Origin: Micromonosporaceae bacterium
GTDB lineage: Bacteria; Actinomycetota; Actinomycetes; Mycobacteriales; Micromonosporaceae
Assembly (NCBI GenBank): GCA_020027875.1
Contig: JAHRHA010000055.1
Span: forward strand, 1 to 37,263
Reading direction: 5' to 3'
Length of the DNA: 37,263 bases
The notes under the pieces are model-generated. The model did no database searches. It saw only the letters and a program-made list of their open reading frames with translations, and was not told the origin of the DNA. This document shows, piece by piece, positions 16,826 to 28,126 of the stretch (positions are counted from its first letter, which is position 1; each line of letters opens with the position of its first letter). The position numbers were made by a program, and so were the translations under genes.

Positions 16826-17341
16826 GCGGAGGCATGACGGTCATCGACCTGCCGATCTCGGCATGACTTAGGCGGCCACGGTGGCCTGCACCCAATCCCG
16901 CACCGAATACGGTGCCGACAGCGAGGACACCCACGGGCACGCGGCGCAAAGACAGCGACCCGCACCAGGTTCCCGCACTACGCGGCACGCAACATCGTGG
17001 CACGTAGTACCGGAGATGTCGAGACCAGCCGATGACGGCGCGCCATTGCCGGGCCCTGGCCGCCATGCACCGTTTGACCTGGTTGGTGATCCTTTTTGAA
17101 GCCGTCCACCGTGGACGCATCCCAGGCGGCAGCGCGCACCTGCGCACCCAGCTGATTGTCGCTCATAGCGTGGCCAAAGTTGCTGTTCACCGCACCCACG
17201 CCACGGCGTGCTTGCCAGGTCGATGAAAGAGCCCGCGCAAACATGGACTCGCCGTGATGCCTACTGACGGTGGCCGTATGGTCGATGACCATGCACTTTC
17301 GGAGGTAGCCCAGCCCACCTTGGCTGCAATAACGTCGCCCA
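16826..17341. other. Intergenic stretch without supported gene
   Basis: About 515 bp between two same-strand genes for exported proteins. Open frames on both strands lack recognisable domains. A minus-strand frame near 17000-17150 is rich in Lys/Arg and faintly resembles a transposase C terminus, but not well enough to call. No strong inverted repeat was seen. Confidence 0.4.
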
Positions 17342-18904
17342 ATGAGCCGATTGGCGAAAAGACCCCTGCGTGCCGTGGTACTGGTCTCGGCCGCCGCAAT
17401 GTTGGCGCTCGGCACGCTGGTGGCCCCGACCGGTTCCAAACGGGCCGATGCCAGCGCACCTGTTCTGTTCGCCGACGGGTTCGAGTCCGGGACCCTGTCG
17501 GCGTGGTCGGGCGGCACCGGGCTGCTTGTCCAGCAGCAGCTGGTGGCCGACGGCGCCTGGGCGGCCCGCAGCACCACCACCGGAGCGGCGTCCTACGCTT
17601 ACCGCACGCTGGATGCCACCACCGGCGAGCTGACGATCCGGCTGGCGCTGCACCTGGTTTCGATCGGCGGCACCAGCTCGTTCAACTTCCTCAAGGTGCG
17701 CACCGCCTCCGGCACGGCGATCGCCGAGTTGTACATCACCCCAATGCAGATCCTCGGGCTTCGCAATGACGTAACCGGGATCGCCACCAACAGCCCGAAC
17801 ACCGTGGCTGCCGGGGTGTGGCACGACGTGCGTCTGCACATCATCGTCAACGGCACCGCCAGCACCACCGAGGTTATCTTCGATGGTGCCACCGTGCCCG
17901 CGTTGACCAGCAACGCCGCCAACCTCGGCACGACCGCGGTCGGCCGGATCCAGATCGGCGAGAACGTCGCCGGCCGCACCGCCGACCTCGGCTTCGACAC
18001 CGTCACCGTGACGGGCTCCGCGACAAGTCCCGACCCGGTGCTCGCCGCGGCTGGGGATATCGCCTGCGACCCGCTGAACCCCAACTTCAACGGGGGCGCC
18101 GGTACCAGCTCGGTCTGCCACATGATGACCGTGGCGAACCTGGTGCTCGCCGACCCAGCGATCACCACGGTGGCAGCGCTCGGCGACGTCCAGTACGAGT
18201 GCGGCGGGCGCGCGGCGTTCGACGTCTCGTACCACCCTTCGTGGGGCCGGTTCAAGGCCATCACCCGCCCGACAGTGGGCAACCACGAGTACATCGCGAG
18301 CAGCGCGACCGTGCCGGCCACAGACTGCGACCCGAACGCAACGGCCGCCGGCTACTACACCTACTTCGGTGCCGCGGCCGGAGATCCGGCAAAGGGTTAC
18401 TACAGCTACGAACTCGGCACATGGCACGTGATCGTGCTTAACACAACCTGCGAGAAGGCGGGTGGCTGCGGTGTCGGCAGCCCGCAGGAGCAATGGTTGC
18501 GGCAGGATCTCGCCCAGCATCCAGTCGCCTGTACCGTGGCGTACTTCCACATCCCACTGTGGTCGTCGGGAGGCCGGGCGTCGCCCAATGCCAGGGCACT
18601 GGTCACCGCCCTCTACCAGGCTGGCGCGGAGCTCGTGTTGACGGGGCACGACCACGTCTACGAGCGATTCGCCCCACAGGACCCGGATGGTCAGCCGGAC
18701 CCGAATGGTGTACGGGCGTTCGTGGTCGGCACCGGTGGCGCCAACCACACCTCGTTCACCACGATCGCGGCGAACAGCGAGGTTCGCGACGCCACGACAT
18801 TCGGCATCCTGCGGTTGACGCTGCAGCCGGGCGGCTACGCCTGGACCTTCGTGCCGGAGCCCGGTGGATCGTTCCGGGACAGCGGCTCGGGGTCCTGCCA
18901 TTGA
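17342..18904 (+). CDS. Secreted metallophosphoesterase with N-terminal jelly-roll domain
   Basis: A 520-residue exported protein. A signal peptide lies at about residues 1-38 (RAVVLVSAAAMLALGTLVAP). A LamG/concanavalin-like beta domain follows (about 40-230), opening FADGFESGTLSAWSGG. The calcineurin-like phosphoesterase domain (about 235-510) shows the metal motifs AAGDIAC, ALGDVQYECGG, TVGNHEY, AYFHIPLWSS and GHDHVYERFAP. It should be a di-metal phosphatase or phosphodiesterase acting outside the membrane. Many Cys residues (DCDPN, TTCEKAGGCGVG) suit disulfides in an exported protein. The substrate is unknown; the jelly-roll domain may bind carbohydrate. No obvious ribosome binding site precedes ATG 17342. 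Confidence 0.9.
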   Translation: MSRLAKRPLRAVVLVSAAAMLALGTLVAPTGSKRADASAPVLFADGFESGTLSAWSGGTGLLVQQQLVADGAWAARSTTTGAASYAYRTLDATTGELTIRLALHLVSIGGTSSFNFLKVRTASGTAIAELYITPMQILGLRNDVTGIATNSPNTVAAGVWHDVRLHIIVNGTASTTEVIFDGATVPALTSNAANLGTTAVGRIQIGENVAGRTADLGFDTVTVTGSATSPDPVLAAAGDIACDPLNPNFNGGAGTSSVCHMMTVANLVLADPAITTVAALGDVQYECGGRAAFDVSYHPSWGRFKAITRPTVGNHEYIASSATVPATDCDPNATAAGYYTYFGAAAGDPAKGYYSYELGTWHVIVLNTTCEKAGGCGVGSPQEQWLRQDLAQHPVACTVAYFHIPLWSSGGRASPNARALVTALYQAGAELVLTGHDHVYERFAPQDPDGQPDPNGVRAFVVGTGGANHTSFTTIAANSEVRDATTFGILRLTLQPGGYAWTFVPEPGGSFRDSGSGSCH

Positions 18905-18920
18905 ATGGGAGCGCGCGGTG

Positions 18921-18947
18921 GTGACCCGCTGCCGGCGTTTCGGTCAC
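18921..18947. terminator. Possible hairpin between convergent genes
   Basis: GTGACC and GGTCAC form a 6-bp inverted repeat with a 15-base spacer in the 61-bp gap between the convergent phosphoesterase and aldo/keto reductase genes. The position suits a bidirectional terminator, but the stem is short. Confidence 0.35.
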
Positions 18948-18965
18948 GGGCACATGCCGGCATGA

Positions 18966-19943
18966 TCACGGCAGCGGCACCTCCCCGGGCAGCAGGCCGG
19001 CGCCCTTGAGGTCGCGCCAGAGCTGCCCGGGGATCTCGTGGGAGGCCATCTCGACCGCGTCGCGGACCTCCTCCGGCGAGCGAGCCCCGACGATCACCGA
19101 GGCGACTGCCGGATGCCCGTACGGGAACTGCAACGCGGCCGCCCGGAGCGGAACATTGTGCCGTGCGCAGACCTCCTGTACAGCGAGCACCCGGGCGAGC
19201 ACTGTGGCCGAGGCCGGGGCGTAGTCATACGTCGCCCCCGGGCGGGGGTCGGCCAGGATGCCGGAATTGTAGGCACCACCGACGACGACCGACACCCCGC
19301 GGGCGGTGCAGAGCGGCAGCAGGTCAGCAAAGCCCGACTGGTCCAGCAGCGTGTACCGGCCAGCGAGGAGCACACAGTCGAGCTCGCCGGTGCGGACGAA
19401 GTCGGCGAGCATCGGCGCCTGGTTCATCCCGGCCGAAACCGCGCCGATGCTGCCCTCCGCCCGCAGGCGGGTCAACGTCACCAGGGAACCGGCGAGGGCC
19501 TCCTCGAAGTGGTCGTCGGGGTCATGGATGTGAAGGACGTCGACCCGATCCAGACCGAGCCGGGCCAAACTCTCCTGATAGGACGCCGCCGTGCCCTCGA
19601 CGGTGAAGTCGAAGTGGGTGGCATCCGGACCGGGCTCGGCCCAGATGTCCTGTTCGGACACAGGTCTCGGGGCTAGCGGTCGACCGACCTTTGTGGAGAG
19701 TGTGAACTCGTCACGCGGCTTGTCCTGCAGCACCACGCCGGCCCGGCGTTCGGAGAGCCCGTTGCCGTAAAGCGGCGCCGTGTCGAAGTACCGGATACCG
19801 GCATCCCACGCAGTGGCGACGGTCGCCCTGGCCTGCTCGTCCCCGGTCTTGCCGTAGAGGCCACCGATCGGCGCCATGCCGAGGCCGAGCCGGGTCACCC
19901 GCACATCGGTCGAGCCCAGCCGGGTCACTTCAAAAGGATTCAT
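18966..19943 (-). CDS. Aldo/keto reductase
   Basis: A 325-residue NAD(P)H-dependent (beta/alpha)8 oxidoreductase. The start motif LGLGMAPIGGLYG and the tetrad elements are visible: Asp and Tyr in YFDTAPLYGNGLSERRAG (about residues 48-65), Lys in LSTKVGRPL (about 84) and His in VDVLHIHDPDD (about 138). The C-terminal cofactor site has ASVIVGARSPEEVRDAV. The GNGLSE form of the Tyr motif is that of the D-threo-aldose/L-fucose dehydrogenase-like group, so a sugar aldehyde or lactol substrate is likely but not proven. It lies 54 bp behind ftsH on the same strand. Confidence 0.92.
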   Translation of the reverse strand: MNPFEVTRLGSTDVRVTRLGLGMAPIGGLYGKTGDEQARATVATAWDAGIRYFDTAPLYGNGLSERRAGVVLQDKPRDEFTLSTKVGRPLAPRPVSEQDIWAEPGPDATHFDFTVEGTAASYQESLARLGLDRVDVLHIHDPDDHFEEALAGSLVTLTRLRAEGSIGAVSAGMNQAPMLADFVRTGELDCVLLAGRYTLLDQSGFADLLPLCTARGVSVVVGGAYNSGILADPRPGATYDYAPASATVLARVLAVQEVCARHNVPLRAAALQFPYGHPAVASVIVGARSPEEVRDAVEMASHEIPGQLWRDLKGAGLLPGEVPLP

Positions 19944-19997
19944 GCAGCCACACCAGCCGAGTGCCCCCGCCGTCTCCCGCCGACGGTACGAGCGCGG

Positions 19998-22106
19998 TTA
20001 GCCATCGAATCGCGTGCGCACCGGGAGAGCGTCCTCGTCGTCGACCGGTCCCTGGTCAGGTGGCAGCCCGGGCGCCGGCTTGGTGCCGGGAACCTCGCCG
20101 CGGGCAACCGCCGCGGGGGCGTTCTCTCGGCGGATGCCCGCGGCGGCATAGGCTTCCTCCTCGTCGAGCGTCTCCCGTGCGAGCAGGGTGTGCGCCAGCC
20201 GGTTCAGCTGCTCTCGGTGGCCTCGGAGCGTGGCCACGGCCTCGGCGTAGCACTCGTCAACGATCCGGCGAACCTCCGTATCGACGAGCTCCTTGGTGGC
20301 GGGCGCAACGCCGTCCAAGCCGAGCGGCGACTCCTGCCCAGGCGGTGGCAACACCGACACCGGCCCGATGGTTTCGGACATCCCCCACCGGCCGACCATC
20401 TGACGCGCGATGTTGGTGACCTGGTCGAGGTCGTTTTCGGCGCCGGTCGTCACGTCGCCGAAGACGGTCTCCTCCGCCGCCCGCCCGCCGAGCGCGCCGA
20501 CGATACGGCCCCGGAGATACTTCGCGGAGTACCCGTACCGGTCGGTCTGAGGGCTCTGGAACGTCACCCCCAGCGCCTGGCCACGTGGGATTATCGACAC
20601 CTTGCGCACCGGATCCGCGCCAGGCGTGAGCATGCCGAGCAGCGCGTGCCCGGACTCGTGGAATGCTGTACGTTCCTTCTCCTCCGGCGAGAGCATGATG
20701 CCGCGGACGTTTCCCAGGACGACCTTCTCCAGGGCGTCACTGAAGTCCGACGCAGTTACCTTGTCGTGGCCGCGTCGGGCCGCGAGCAAGGCCGCCTCGT
20801 TGACCAGGTTCTTCAGGTCCGCGCCGACCATGCCCGGCGTAGACGCCGCTACGTCGTCGAGGTCGACATCGGCAGCCAGCGGTACGCCACGGCTGTGCAC
20901 CTCGAGGATCTGCCGGCGCCCAGTAAGGTCCGGCGGGCTGACCGTGACCCGGCGGTCGAACCGGCCGGGTCGCAGCAAGGCCGGATCGAGGACCTCCGGC
21001 TTGTTGGTTGCGGCCAGCACGACCACACCCTCGGTGCCGGTGAACCCGTCCATTTCGGTGAGGATCTGGTTGAGCGTCTGCTCCCGCTCGTCGTGGCCGC
21101 CGATCGACAGCGCGCCGCCGCGGGCACGCCCGATCGCGTCGAGCTCATCGATGAAGATGATCGACGGAGCGACCTTCTTGGCCTGCTCGAACAAGTCCCG
21201 TACCCGGCTCGCCCCCACCCCGACGATCGCCTCGATGAACTCGGCCGCGGAGATCGAGAAGAACGGCACGTTCGCCTCGCCGGCCACAGCCCGGGCAAGC
21301 AAGGTCTTGCCGGTTCCCGGGGGGCCGGACAGCAGGACACCCCGGGGAATCTGCGCGCCCAACCGGCGGTACCGCTCGGGATCGCGCAGAAAGTCCACGA
21401 TCTCCGTGACCTCATTCTTGACCTCATCGATACCCGCTACATCTGCGAACGTGACACGAGGTCCCGACCCGGGTTCGTAAAGCTTCGCCCGCGACCGACC
21501 GAAGCCGCCCAACCCGGCCATCCCGCCACCGGCCGCGCTACGGCGCAGAAACCACACCAGCAGGCCGACGAACAGCAACGTCGGACCGAACCCCACCAGC
21601 ACCTGCCGCCAAAGCGGGGCCGGCTGGTCGGGCGGGTTGGCGTTGACTGGGACACCTGTGTCCTGAAGCCGCTTGAACAGGTCGTCGGTGGCAAACGTCG
21701 GCCGCACCGTGGTGAACCGGTCGACCTGCGGAGCGTCCTTCGAATCCGGCGGGTAGGCCACCTTGCGCTTGAACTCGCCCTCGATCGTGTCCGCAGTGGA
21801 TGTGATCTCCTTGATGTTGCCCGCATCAACCTGCGTCGTAAAGAACGTGTACGACACCTTGGTACGCGCCGCCGGACCAAGCATCAACGACGCCACGATC
21901 CAGTTCACCACGAGCAACGCGAGCAACAGCCACCAGAATCGAGACCAATTTGGGCGCCGGCCCGCGGGCGGCGTCTGGCGAGGAGCACCTTCAACCCGCC
22001 ACGGCACCGGAGGCGACGGTTTGCGACGTAACCGCTCTCGGACCGAGCCACGCGGCGAATCTGGGCGGTCGGCGGGGCTGCGCGAGTCAGCATCCTGCGA
22101 CGTCAT
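19998..22106 (-). CDS. ftsH: ATP-dependent zinc metalloprotease FtsH
   Basis: A 702-residue membrane AAA+ protease that degrades misfolded membrane and regulatory proteins. Two transmembrane helices (about 57-77 and 168-187) flank an extracytoplasmic region. The AAA module has Walker A GPPGTGKT (261-268), Walker [12 protein letters not shown] (316-326) and the second region of homology [20 protein letters not shown]. The protease has HESGH (483-487) and a downstream ENDLDQVT with the third zinc ligand. The pore loop reads EAIVGVG, where most FtsH have an aromatic residue (MFVGVG); this is unusual. The start at ATG 22106 is chosen over the longer frame from 22178 because AGGA precedes it and MTSQDADS is a natural cytoplasmic start. 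Confidence 0.95.
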   Translation of the reverse strand: MTSQDADSRSPADRPDSPRGSVRERLRRKPSPPVPWRVEGAPRQTPPAGRRPNWSRFWWLLLALLVVNWIVASLMLGPAARTKVSYTFFTTQVDAGNIKEITSTADTIEGEFKRKVAYPPDSKDAPQVDRFTTVRPTFATDDLFKRLQDTGVPVNANPPDQPAPLWRQVLVGFGPTLLFVGLLVWFLRRSAAGGGMAGLGGFGRSRAKLYEPGSGPRVTFADVAGIDEVKNEVTEIVDFLRDPERYRRLGAQIPRGVLLSGPPGTGKTLLARAVAGEANVPFFSISAAEFIEAIVGVGASRVRDLFEQAKKVAPSIIFIDELDAIGRARGGALSIGGHDEREQTLNQILTEMDGFTGTEGVVVLAATNKPEVLDPALLRPGRFDRRVTVSPPDLTGRRQILEVHSRGVPLAADVDLDDVAASTPGMVGADLKNLVNEAALLAARRGHDKVTASDFSDALEKVVLGNVRGIMLSPEEKERTAFHESGHALLGMLTPGADPVRKVSIIPRGQALGVTFQSPQTDRYGYSAKYLRGRIVGALGGRAAEETVFGDVTTGAENDLDQVTNIARQMVGRWGMSETIGPVSVLPPPGQESPLGLDGVAPATKELVDTEVRRIVDECYAEAVATLRGHREQLNRLAHTLLARETLDEEEAYAAAGIRRENAPAAVARGEVPGTKPAPGLPPDQGPVDDEDALPVRTRFDG

Positions 22107-22273
22107 GCCCCAAGTCCTACTCCACTGCGACCGGCGCCTCCACCCGGGGGCCGGTGCTTTGATCCACCACGTAAGCACGCCCCGTTTCGGCCCAGAAATC
22201 CGAACTCTCCCAGTGGTGCGCCGTGCGGCGCAGCGATGCGAAGGTGTGCGATGCCCACCCTTGTGACAATTGA

Positions 22274-23946
<1,673 letters not shown>

Positions 23947-23950
<4 letters not shown>

Positions 23951-24669
23951 GGGGTCTGCTCCGGCTTGCCAAGGTAGATCACGAGGCTCTTGCCGACCAG
24001 GGGATTGAGGAGCCGTTCGGCGACGCGGGTCCACCACGGCCGGCGCATGATGTCGTACACGAGCAGTCTGTGGTACAGCCGCGGGAGAAAGGCGTCTTCC
24101 TTATCCATGCCAAACAGACAACGCAGCCACCAGTACGGGGAATGCAGCGCATGGGCGTAGTGAGTGCCCACGGGTACGACGCTCGCGGCGCGCAGGCGTG
24201 ACAACAGCTGCCGGTGCCGGTAGATCCGCACGTGCCCGCCCTCGACCTGGTGATATGCGTCCGAGAGCGCCCAGCAAATGCGTTCGGGCCACCATCGCGG
24301 AACGGTGACGGCGAGAGCACCACCCGGGCGAAGCACACGAACCGCCTCCGCGATCGCCGACCGGTCGTCGGGAATGTGTTCCAGGATCTCGGCGGCGATC
24401 ACCACGTCGAACGCGCCATCCGGAAACGGCAGTCGATGTGCGGTCGCTTGGACCGGGACGGCGGCACCACCGGTGCGAGCCTCGCCGGCCCCACGCATCG
24501 CGGTGAACATCGCCCCCACATCTGCGACATCAGACATGTTGAGGTCCATGGCGACTACGTGCGCACCGCGCCGATAGCACTCGAACGCATGCCGGCCAGC
24601 ACCGCATCCAAGATCAAGGACTCTATCGCCAGGGTTGATCCGAAGTCGAGCGAAATCCACGGTCAGCAA
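23947..24669 (-). CDS. Class I SAM-dependent methyltransferase (Methyltransf_11-like)
   Basis: A protein of about 240 residues. Motif I is VLDLGCGAGRHAFECYRRGA, then HVVAMDLNMSDVADV, LPFPDGAFDVVIAAEILEHI and RVLRPGGALAVTVPRWWPER, the classic small-molecule methyltransferase core. The C-terminal part is basic and aromatic (PYWWLRCLF, RRPWWTRVAERLLNP), possibly membrane- or lipid-associated. I favour TTG 24669, which has GGGGAGATGAG 8 nt upstream and lies 4 nt after the glycosyltransferase stop; GTG 24660 is an alternative. The frame open from 24789 lies inside the upstream gene. It is the middle gene of a tight operon. Confidence 0.88.
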
Positions 24670-24673
24670 GCGC

Positions 24674-25969
24674 TCATCTCCCCATTCGCTCGCTGGACGC
24701 CCGTATCGCCCGGCGGTAGACGTCCGCGGTGTGTGCCGCGGCCGCCCGCCAGGTGAACCGGTCCACCACCCGCTCGCGACCGGCCGCACCGAGCCGGGCT
24801 CGTAGTGTCGCGTCGTCCAGAACCCGCCCGATCGCAGCAGCCAGGGCTTGTGGGTCGCCGGGAGGCACTAGCAGCGCGGCGTGTCCATCGGCGCCGGCGA
24901 CCTCGGGCAGGGCGCCGCCGGTGGTGGCGACGACAGCCGTGGCGCACGCCATCGCCTCGACCAGCGGCAATGAGAAGCCCTCGAAGAGTGAGGGCACGAC
25001 CGCCAGTTCCGCGCTGCGCAGGTTGTGGACCAGCTCTTCGTCGGGAACCCGACCAGTGAACTGGACGGCGCCGCCGAGGGAATACCGCTCGATCGCCTCC
25101 GCGGCCAGCCCGCCAGGCCTGGTCGAACCGACCACCACAAGCTCGACGTGGCGTTCGGTGCGTACCTTGGCAATCGCTTCGATCAACGGCAACAGTCCCT
25201 TGAGTGGCACGTCCGCGCTCGCGGTCGTCACCACCCGGCCGGGGACCCGCGCGTGGGCGGGGTCGGGTGAGAATCGGTCGGTGTCGGTGCCGATAGGCAC
25301 CACCTCGACCCGGCTCGCCGCGATGCCGAGATGGTCCTCGATCTCCGCGCGCGATGACTGTGAAACCGTGATGACGTGGCGCAGGTGTCGGGCCACCCGG
25401 CGCTGCATGGTGGTAAACCCGTACCAGCGCCGCAGTGTCAGCCTCCGCCAGCCAAGCGCTGTCGCCAGCTCGAGCTCGCGGTCGATTTGCACCGGGTGGT
25501 GCACGGTGGTCACCAACGGCAGCCCCAGCCGGGACAACCCGAGCAGTCCGTAGCCGAGACTCTGGTTGTCGTGCACGACGTCGTAGCGTCCGCGACGCTC
25601 ACGTAGCAGTCGGCGTGCCCGCAGGGAGAACGTCATGGGCTCGGGGAATCCGGCCGTCATCATGGTCGCCACTTCCAGCGCGTCGACCCAGTTCCGATAT
25701 TCATTGCGGCGGGGTATCCGGAACGGGTCTGGCTCCCGATAGAGGTCAAGACTCGAGACCTCGGTCAGCCCTACGCCCTCATCGAGCGTCGGGTAGGGCT
25801 GGCCGGAGAACACGTCGACGTTGTGTCCCAACCGGACCAGCTCCCGGCTGAGGTGGCGTACGTAGACGCCCTGACCTCCGCAGAATGGGTTCCCTCGATA
25901 TGTGAGTAGAGCAACCCGCAGCCGCTCGCCGGTCAACCATTGCCTCCCGCTCTGCCGCGCGGGCGGCAT
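24674..25969 (-). CDS. Glycosyltransferase family 4 protein
   Basis: A GT-B retaining glycosyltransferase of about 431 residues. The N-terminal domain has LRVALLTYRGNPFCGGQGVY, VRHLSRELVRLGHNVDVFSG, DVVHDNQSLGYGLLGL and TVHHPVQIDRE. The C-terminal nucleotide-sugar domain has VVTTASADVPLKGLLPLIEA, VQFTGRVPDEELV and PSLFEGFSLPLVEAMACATA, the E-x7-E motif of GT4. The long arm between the halves (RRWYGFTTMQRRVARHL) is basic and could lie on a membrane. ATG 25969 is used; the family-like start is nearer LRVALLTYRG, so the first 20 or so residues are uncertain. It leads an operon with a methyltransferase and a prenyltransferase-like protein. Confidence 0.92.
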   Translation of the reverse strand: MPPARQSGRQWLTGERLRVALLTYRGNPFCGGQGVYVRHLSRELVRLGHNVDVFSGQPYPTLDEGVGLTEVSSLDLYREPDPFRIPRRNEYRNWVDALEVATMMTAGFPEPMTFSLRARRLLRERRGRYDVVHDNQSLGYGLLGLSRLGLPLVTTVHHPVQIDRELELATALGWRRLTLRRWYGFTTMQRRVARHLRHVITVSQSSRAEIEDHLGIAASRVEVVPIGTDTDRFSPDPAHARVPGRVVTTASADVPLKGLLPLIEAIAKVRTERHVELVVVGSTRPGGLAAEAIERYSLGGAVQFTGRVPDEELVHNLRSAELAVVPSLFEGFSLPLVEAMACATAVVATTGGALPEVAGADGHAALLVPPGDPQALAAAIGRVLDDATLRARLGAAGRERVVDRFTWRAAAAHTADVYRRAIRASSERMGR

Positions 25970-26330
25970 CTCCAGTTCGCCTACTGAACGGTAACTTGTT
26001 GTGCGATATCGCGCCTCTTCGACCTCACAAGGTCCAGCCACGGGACGCGGAGGTGACCGACCGGGCCGAGCAATAACAGTACTGTGGGGCCCACCCCAAG
26101 GCCTCCGACTCACTCCGACCAGTGGCGGTCCGCCGTCCGACTGGCCACAGGCGGACGTTTCACCAGCCGAGGAGTGCGCCGGCAAGCGCGCGGTGGCAAC
26201 TCCTCGTGGTCGAGTTCGGGCAGGCCTGGCCTCGACGAGACTCCCGGGAAGGCGTCCGGCTGCATCTCGGTGACGAACGCGTCGACGCCCTCGGACATCT
26301 GCACGGTGAGATGAGCCTGTTGGCGTCGAT

Positions 26331-26868
26331 CGTCTCGGACGTCCATGTCGTTCTCGTCGGCGGGTTCTCGAAGGCTTACTCGTCGCTGTTGGCCTTCATC
26401 ACGCTGCCGACGCCGTGGAAGAACCTGGTCAAGGTTGGCGCGCCGCCGTACCTCTACTCTGGACCGTCGCCAACCGCTTCGCTGGCCACCGGATTTGCGG
26501 GTTTCGACGTCAACGAGGCGCGAGGCGACGCCCTCCGAGCTGAGCTTCACCGGCTGTCGGCGCGCGTACTCTCCCACGTCCACGGCCTGGGGGCGATGAC
26601 TCCGAACACGAGCGGATATCCCATCATCGAGCTCCCACTCGCGCCCGGACGGGACCTCGCCGACGTGGCCCGGACCCTGTGGAGCCGGGGCATTTACGTG
26701 ACGCTCGCGCCGTACCCTATGGTGCCGCGCGACCAGGTCGGCTTCCGCATCCAGATAACCGCGGCCCACACCGACGCCCAGATCGACCAGCTCAACCACA
26801 CACTGACGGAGCTGTGGACACGAGGCGACCTGCGCGCCGTCGCGCCCGGAGAAGGCGAGGCTCCCTAG
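26331..26868 (+). pseudogene. PLP-dependent alpha-oxoamine synthase-like enzyme, C-terminal part only
   Basis: The frame reads VVLVGGFSKAYSSLLAFITL, in which the Lys in SKAYSS is the PLP lysine. APPYLYSGPSPTASLAT, TPNTSGYPIIELPLAPG and GIYVTLAPYPMVPRDQVGF follow, then RIQITAAHTDAQI. This is the C-terminal half of the 8-amino-7-oxononanoate synthase / 2-amino-3-ketobutyrate ligase group of fold type I enzymes. The N-terminal 180-200 residues, which include most of the cofactor pocket, are absent; upstream frames (open from 26122) show no family character. It is therefore a truncated relic ending at 26868. Confidence 0.75.
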
Positions 26869-26964
26869 GCCTGTAGTCCTGGCCTCAAGCGGACTCAGCA
26901 ACCCCGGCGCGGCCGTGAGGTGTCAGCCCACCATCAGTGTTCGTCGAAGCGGTTCATGCGCGCG

Positions 26965-27936
26965 TCAGATCGTGATGGCGGTCTTTCCCCGTGCGTGTCC
27001 GGCTTCGAGTTGGCGCATGGCGTCGTGTACTTCGGCCAGCGGGTAGGACTTTCCGATGATCGGAGTGACCTGACCGGCCTCGATGAGCTGGCTCAGCGGT
27101 TCGAGGTCGGCGTAGTGCTCCTTGGAGGCGACCATGGTCAGTCGCTGGCGCACGAATAGGGAGAGCACGAGCACCCGGATCTGCCGGCCGAAGCCTCCGG
27201 TCAAGCTGCCGCCCTCTTCGCCGCCGACGATCACGAGCGTACCCCTGGGAGCGAGTGCCCGCCGGAGCCGCGAGAGGCGGCTATTCCCGCCGATGTCGAG
27301 GATCAGGTCATAGCGGTGAACACCGTCGGCGAAGTCTTCTCGGGTGTAGTCGACAACATGGTCGGCGCCGATCGAGCGGACGAGATCGACCTTCGCGGAG
27401 CTGCTCACACCGGTAACCTCTACCCCGAAGGCCTTGGCGAGTTGCACGGCGTAGGTGCCGACGCCTCCCGATGCGCCGATGATCAGCACCTGCTGTCCTG
27501 CCTCGATGCGCCCAGCGTCGCGCAGCGCCTGGATGGCGGTGAGCGCGGAGACCGGAACGACCGCGGCCTGCTCGAAGCTGAGCCCGGCTGGCTTGTGGGC
27601 GAGTTTGTCCTCTCGCGCGGCCGCGTACTCGGCGAAAGAGCCGCGGCTGATGCCGAACACCTCGTCGCCGACCTGGAACCTGGTCACATCGGAGCCGACC
27701 GCAACGACGGTACCGGCCACATCCAGCCCGGGTACGGGGTTCTTCGGACCACGAAAGCCAAAGCCCAGGACCCGGATCAGGTAGGGCCGGCCCGTCATGA
27801 CATGCCACGTGCCGCGATCCATCCCCGCGGCATACACCTTCAGGAGTACCTCGTTCGCCGCGATATCGGGCTTGTCGATCTCTGCGAGACGCAGAACGTC
27901 GGTGGAGCCGTAGCCGTTCTGGACGATCGCTCGCAT
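26965..27936 (-). CDS. MDR superfamily NAD(P)-dependent oxidoreductase (quinone reductase-like)
   Basis: A 323-residue medium-chain reductase. The GroES-like half has MRAIVQNGYGSTDVLRLAEI, GPKNPVPGLDVAGTVVAVGS and VGDEVFGISRGSFAEYA. The Rossmann half has VLIIGASGGVGTYAVQLAKA (A/GxxGxxG) and GADHVVDYTREDF. No structural-zinc Cys cluster is seen, so it belongs to the zinc-free quinone-reductase-like branch. ATG 27936 is preferred over the longer frame from 28023 because GAGGGGTGATGTG directly precedes it. It is divergent from a TetR gene, and the tandem operators between them suggest it is the regulated target, perhaps for electrophile or antibiotic detoxification. Confidence 0.9.
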   Translation of the reverse strand: MRAIVQNGYGSTDVLRLAEIDKPDIAANEVLLKVYAAGMDRGTWHVMTGRPYLIRVLGFGFRGPKNPVPGLDVAGTVVAVGSDVTRFQVGDEVFGISRGSFAEYAAAREDKLAHKPAGLSFEQAAVVPVSALTAIQALRDAGRIEAGQQVLIIGASGGVGTYAVQLAKAFGVEVTGVSSSAKVDLVRSIGADHVVDYTREDFADGVHRYDLILDIGGNSRLSRLRRALAPRGTLVIVGGEEGGSLTGGFGRQIRVLVLSLFVRQRLTMVASKEHYADLEPLSQLIEAGQVTPIIGKSYPLAEVHDAMRQLEAGHARGKTAITI

Positions 27937-28045
27937 CACATCACCCCTCGGTTCGGAGTTCGCCAAGTCGGCGGCCAGCGTAGTCGCGCGGGTGGGCCGC
28001 CCCGCATGCTTTGTTGATCTCATCGTCGTGTCCTCTCTACCTATC

Positions 28046-28072
28046 GTACTAAGTACGCCGTACTAAGTACGG
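28046..28072. promoter_or_regulatory. Tandem operator for TetR regulator
   Basis: Two exact copies of the 13-bp inverted repeat CGTACTAAGTACG lie at 28046-28058 and 28060-28072, 14 bp apart. Each is CGTAC-TAA-GTACG. They sit in the gap between the divergent MDR oxidoreductase and TetR genes and are the most likely binding site of that TetR protein, controlling both directions. Confidence 0.85.
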
Positions 28073-28126
28073 TACCCTACAATGGGGGCTAGTCAACAAG
28101 TCCGATGTCGATAAGGAGTGAGAGGT

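Noticed and set aside
16978..17240. Possible transposase C terminus on the minus strand
   Set aside because: Only a faint resemblance of a Lys/Arg-rich stretch. Frames are inconsistent and no inverted repeats are present.
17261..18901. A 546-codon minus-strand frame antisense to the metallophosphoesterase gene
   Set aside because: The sense strand carries all phosphoesterase metal motifs; the antisense product is low-complexity.
20190..22031. A 613-codon plus-strand open frame antisense to ftsH
   Set aside because: It is the shadow of a fully conserved FtsH. The translation has no family motif.
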